From NCBI GenBank assembly GCA_031266955.1, contig JAISAA010000291.1, positions 1-7,598 on the forward strand: a stretch of DNA of 7,598 nt. Direction: 5' to 3'. Under the pieces are notes generated by a model, which was not told the origin of the DNA, searched no databases, and saw only the letters and a program-made list of their open reading frames with translations. The stretch comes from Oscillospiraceae bacterium. Lineage in GTDB: Bacteria; Bacillota; Clostridia; Oscillospirales; Oscillospiraceae. Of the stretch, positions 5,003 through 7,598 are shown piece by piece (the stretch's first letter is position 1; each line of letters opens with the position of its first letter). The position numbers and the translations under genes are program-made.

Positions 5003-6294
5003 ACGTCTTGCCGCGCCGCCTTCGGGACGACGACGGAGAGCGCGAAATTTTCGGGCCTCATATTTTCCTCCGCGAAGGACAATATCTCGTCGAGCGTGAT
5101 CTCGCGCAAAATATCAGCCGACCGGAAAAAGTCACTGCCGTTGAAAAACGCCTCGGCTGCGTTTCCGCACACGCGCGAAAACGAATCGAGCGAGCGTATA
5201 ATACCGCCGTATTTGGCCTTTTTCACGCGGTCAAGCAGCGCTTCAAGGTCGGCGCGGGCCTCCGGGGCGCGGATACGCGCGGCCTCGGCCTTGATCTCCT
5301 CAAAAACGCGGTCGGGATCTGGCGAGGAGCCGCCGAATATGGCGCAGGCTATGCCCGCCGTGGATTCAAAATTGTAGGAATAATCCGATTTTATGAGCCC
5401 GCCGGCATAAAGCCGCAAATACAGCGGAGACGAAAGCCCGGCGACAAGCCCGACGGCAAGGCTTCCGACGAGCTCGCGGCGCAGCCGCGCCTCCCCGCGC
5501 TCCGGCCAGCTTGACGACACGCCGAGCAGGAATTGCGGCTCTGAGACCTCCATTTCAGCTTCGGCGCGCGCGGCGACGGGAGAGCGCGATTCCTCGCCGC
5601 CGTAGTCGCGCTCCGGTATAGCGCCGCGCGGCGCTGTTAGAACGCCTTTCGCTATGTCGAAAATTTTGTCCGGATCGACGTCGCCGGCGACGAAGAGAGC
5701 CATATTCGATGGATTGTAAAATATCTTGTGGCAGCGGTAAAGCGTTTCGTCCGTGATCTCCGCGATGGACTCTATCGTTCCGGCGACGCTGTCGCGCGCG
5801 GGGTTGTGCCGGAACAGCAGCTTCATCAGGCCGTAGTAGACGGCGTAGTCGGGGTCGTCCTCCGTCATCCGTATCTCCTGGCCGATTATGCCCTGCTCCT
5901 TTTCGACGCTCTCCTTCGTGAAGTACGGAATCGAGACGAATTCGAGCAGGATTTTCAGGTTTTCCTCGAATTTTTCCACGCTTTCAAAATGATAGGCGGT
6001 GACGCCGCTCGACGTGAACGCATTGGGCTGCGCGCCGTTCGCCGAAAGCGTCGTCAGCGCGTTGCCGTCCTCGGTGTCAAACATTTTGTGCTCTAAGAAA
6101 TGTGCGACGCCCTCCGGCGTGTCGATCCATTCCCCGCCGTACTTAAAGCGCCTGTCCGCCCCGCCGTAATCCGTCACGAAAAACGCATAGGACTTGTAAA
6201 ACCCGCGCTTTTTGACGACGAATACGGGCATACCGTTGGGAAGCCTGTCGCTGTAGACCTGTTCTCTTATCGTGTCGTAGCCTTTACTTTTCAT
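4999..6294 (-). CDS. yfmH: M16 family zinc peptidase, YfmH-like (catalytic partner)
   Basis: This 431-residue peptidase of the pitrilysin/insulinase (M16) family has an intact inverted zinc motif, HFLEH (H65, E68, H69). The expected downstream acidic pair is E133 and E140 in EKEQGIIGQE, E140 being the likely third zinc ligand. The N-terminal half (1-~215) is the catalytic M16 domain, ending around NPSNMALFVAGDVD. The C-terminal half (~250-425) is the second M16-fold domain, with LYLRLYAGGLIKSDYSY near 291-307. No signal peptide is seen, so it is probably cytoplasmic. It resembles YfmH (B. subtilis YmfH), named in current databases as associated with the 5-aminopentanol modification of elongation factor P; that role is known by association only, and no EF-P gene is in view. 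GGAAGGGA (6307-6314) lies 12 bases before the ATG, and the start overlaps the upstream gene by 11 bases. It likely works with the preceding non-catalytic paralogue. Confidence 0.9.
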   Translation of the reverse strand: MKSKGYDTIREQVYSDRLPNGMPVFVVKKRGFYKSYAFFVTDYGGADRRFKYGGEWIDTPEGVAHFLEHKMFDTEDGNALTTLSANGAQPNAFTSSGVTAYHFESVEKFEENLKILLEFVSIPYFTKESVEKEQGIIGQEIRMTEDDPDYAVYYGLMKLLFRHNPARDSVAGTIESIAEITDETLYRCHKIFYNPSNMALFVAGDVDPDKIFDIAKGVLTAPRGAIPERDYGGEESRSPVAARAEAEMEVSEPQFLLGVSSSWPERGEARLRRELVGSLAVGLVAGLSSPLYLRLYAGGLIKSDYSYNFESTAGIACAIFGGSSPDPDRVFEEIKAEAARIRAPEARADLEALLDRVKKAKYGGIIRSLDSFSRVCGNAAEAFFNGSDFFRSADILREITLDEILSFAEENMRPENFALSVVVPKAARQDV

Positions 6295-7579
6295 CTGAGC
6301 TTTGCATCCCTTCCATAAAATACGCGGAATCGAGTATCGCGTTGTTCGCTATTTCGATAACGGACTGACGCGTCACGGCCTCCGCGAGCGTCGCGAATTC
6401 CTCCGGGGTATATTCTATGCCGGCTATTGTGTTGTCAAAGCAGGCGCCCTCTATCCCGCCCGGACTGTCGAGCGCCGTGAGCCTTGTCGTGACGACGGCG
6501 CGCTTGGCGGAAAGAAACTCCCAGTCCGATAAATCGCCGGAGCGTATCGCGTCGAGCTGCGCTAAAATTTCGTCATACGCGCGCTCGAAATTCGCGAATT
6601 CCACGCCGGAGGACACGAGCATAACGCCCTTGTGCTTCTCTATAGAGGAGCTCGCATAATAGCAAAGCGAAAGCTTTTCGCGCACGTTCAAAAACAGCTT
6701 CGACGAAACGCTGCCGCCGAACGCGGCGTTGAACACCGCCATAGCCGCGTAGTCGGGCTTTTGCATCGTCTCGCCGAGGCGGAAGCCGAGCGCAAGCTTG
6801 CCCTGAGTAACGTCGAGCCGTTCCGTAAAGCGCCGCAGCGCGCCTGCGGGCGGCGCAAGCAAAACCTGTGTTTCAGCAAGCGCCGGGGCCGGGGAGCGCG
6901 GAAGCCCGCCGAGCGCGCCGCGGAGCGCGAGCTCCACGCGCTCCGGCTCCGCCGAGCCGCAGTAAATGACCTCGACGCGCGAGGTGTCAAGCAGCTGTTT
7001 ATACCGCGCCGTCAGGGATTTTGCGGTTACGGTCTTCGCCTCCGCCTCGCCGCCGAGCACGTTTACGCCGTAAGCCTCATCTGCGCACATATTTTTAAGC
7101 AGCGCGTCATTGGCGTAAGAGCGCTTGTCGTTTATGGCGGCGCGTATCTCGTCGATCAGGTTCGCGCGCTCGCCGGTGACATATTCGTCGAACAGAATGC
7201 CGCCGTGCGTGCGCGGGGACAGCAGCAGCTCTCCGAGCAGCGACGAAATGCGCTCTAAAACGCGCTCGCCGCCGGGGGCAAAATCATCGTCGATAAAATC
7301 GGCGTAGAAGCCGGCACATTGATACTCGCCCTTTTTGCGCAGATAGCATTCGATCCTCGCGCCGTAAAGCTCGTCAAGCGCGCGCGATATGCTTTCCATA
7401 TCGGGGTGCTCCGCGCTGCCGCGGCGCAGGACCTGCGGTATCAGCGCGTTCGCGGCGGCGTCCTCGCGGCGCAGCGGCGTTATGAGATTCACGGACAGGC
7501 AGCTTGTTTTGAACTTGTCCGTGCCCGCGTAAGTCAGCCTTGCGCGCGGCGACAGAGCGGTTTTTATGATTTTCAGCAA
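6284..7579 (-). CDS. yfmF: Non-catalytic M16 family protein, YfmF-like
   Basis: This is a 431-residue M16-fold protein lacking the HxxEH zinc motif. The corresponding region reads ALIPQVLRRG (45-54), so it should not be a peptidase on its own. The two-domain M16 architecture is recognisable from LNVREKLSLCYYASS at 297-311, with R300 and Y307/Y308 matching the arginine/tyrosine motif typical of the substrate-binding half of M16 pairs. Paired active/inactive subunits are a known M16 arrangement (mitochondrial processing peptidase; YfmF with YfmH). The start is TTG at 7579 (read as Met), supported by GGAGG eight bases upstream; the next in-frame Met is at residue 61. No signal peptide is visible. 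It overlaps the yfmH-like gene by 11 bases and is the first visible gene of the operon; the promoter lies beyond the window edge. Confidence 0.85.
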   Translation of the reverse strand: MLKIIKTALSPRARLTYAGTDKFKTSCLSVNLITPLRREDAAANALIPQVLRRGSAEHPDMESISRALDELYGARIECYLRKKGEYQCAGFYADFIDDDFAPGGERVLERISSLLGELLLSPRTHGGILFDEYVTGERANLIDEIRAAINDKRSYANDALLKNMCADEAYGVNVLGGEAEAKTVTAKSLTARYKQLLDTSRVEVIYCGSAEPERVELALRGALGGLPRSPAPALAETQVLLAPPAGALRRFTERLDVTQGKLALGFRLGETMQKPDYAAMAVFNAAFGGSVSSKLFLNVREKLSLCYYASSSIEKHKGVMLVSSGVEFANFERAYDEILAQLDAIRSGDLSDWEFLSAKRAVVTTRLTALDSPGGIEGACFDNTIAGIEYTPEEFATLAEAVTRQSVIEIANNAILDSAYFMEGMQSSDEK

Positions 7580-7587
7580 AATACGAG

Positions 7588-7592
7588 CCTCC
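7588..7592 (-). promoter_or_regulatory. Ribosome binding site supporting the TTG start of the YfmF-like gene
   Basis: GGAGG on the minus strand lies 8 bases before the TTG at 7579. No in-frame ATG or GTG lies within a usable distance, so this site decides the start. Confidence 0.8.
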
Positions 7593-7598
7593 GTTTCC

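Noticed and set aside
4397..5377. 326-codon plus-strand open frame across lgt and the yfmH-like gene
   Set aside because: It is antisense to two well-recognised genes, its translation is low-complexity and unlike any family, and long shadow frames are expected at this GC content.
6632..7258. 208-codon plus-strand frame opposite the YfmF-like gene
   Set aside because: The Arg/Ala-rich translation is typical of an antisense shadow in GC-rich coding DNA; the minus-strand gene has clear M16 features and a good start.

Overview
The window is ordinary-looking, gene-dense bacterial chromosome, most likely from a high-GC member of the Clostridia (Oscillospirales-like Firmicutes). The reasons are DapL-type diaminopimelate synthesis, a YfmF/YfmH-type M16 peptidase pair, strong GGAGG ribosome binding sites, a TTG start and GC-rich codon use. 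This placement is inferred from gene content only. No intergenic stretch exceeds 85 bases, and no RNA gene, CRISPR array, insertion sequence or phage gene is visible.

Plus strand (39-3569): five tightly packed genes. They are dapL (LL-diaminopimelate aminotransferase, lysine/peptidoglycan precursor), a pyridoxamine-5'-phosphate-oxidase-like flavin split-barrel protein, a HAD-type hydrolase, a nucleoside phosphorylase, and an alkyltransferase-like (ATL) protein in which tryptophan replaces the catalytic cysteine. The two genes after dapL are much more AT-rich than everything around them and look like a later acquisition. A perfect 8-bp GC-rich hairpin separates the phosphorylase from the ATL gene.

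Minus strand (7579 down to 3652): a compact four-gene operon converging on the ATL gene. In transcription order it holds a non-catalytic M16 protein (YfmF-like, TTG start), a catalytic M16 zinc peptidase (YfmH-like, HFLEH motif), lgt (prolipoprotein diacylglyceryl transferase) and a small coiled-coil protein with an acidic tail. The first two junctions overlap by 11 and 4 bases, so these genes are probably translationally coupled. The operon combines a paired inactive/active M16 peptidase with the first enzyme of lipoprotein maturation. The operon promoter lies outside the window.

I do not see a clearly new biological system. The points most worth a second look are the Cys-to-Trp ATL protein, the AT-rich two-gene island, the M16 pair coupled to lgt, a non-histidine residue at a usually conserved Lgt position, and the hairpins around the ATL gene, which leave termination of the minus operon unclear.
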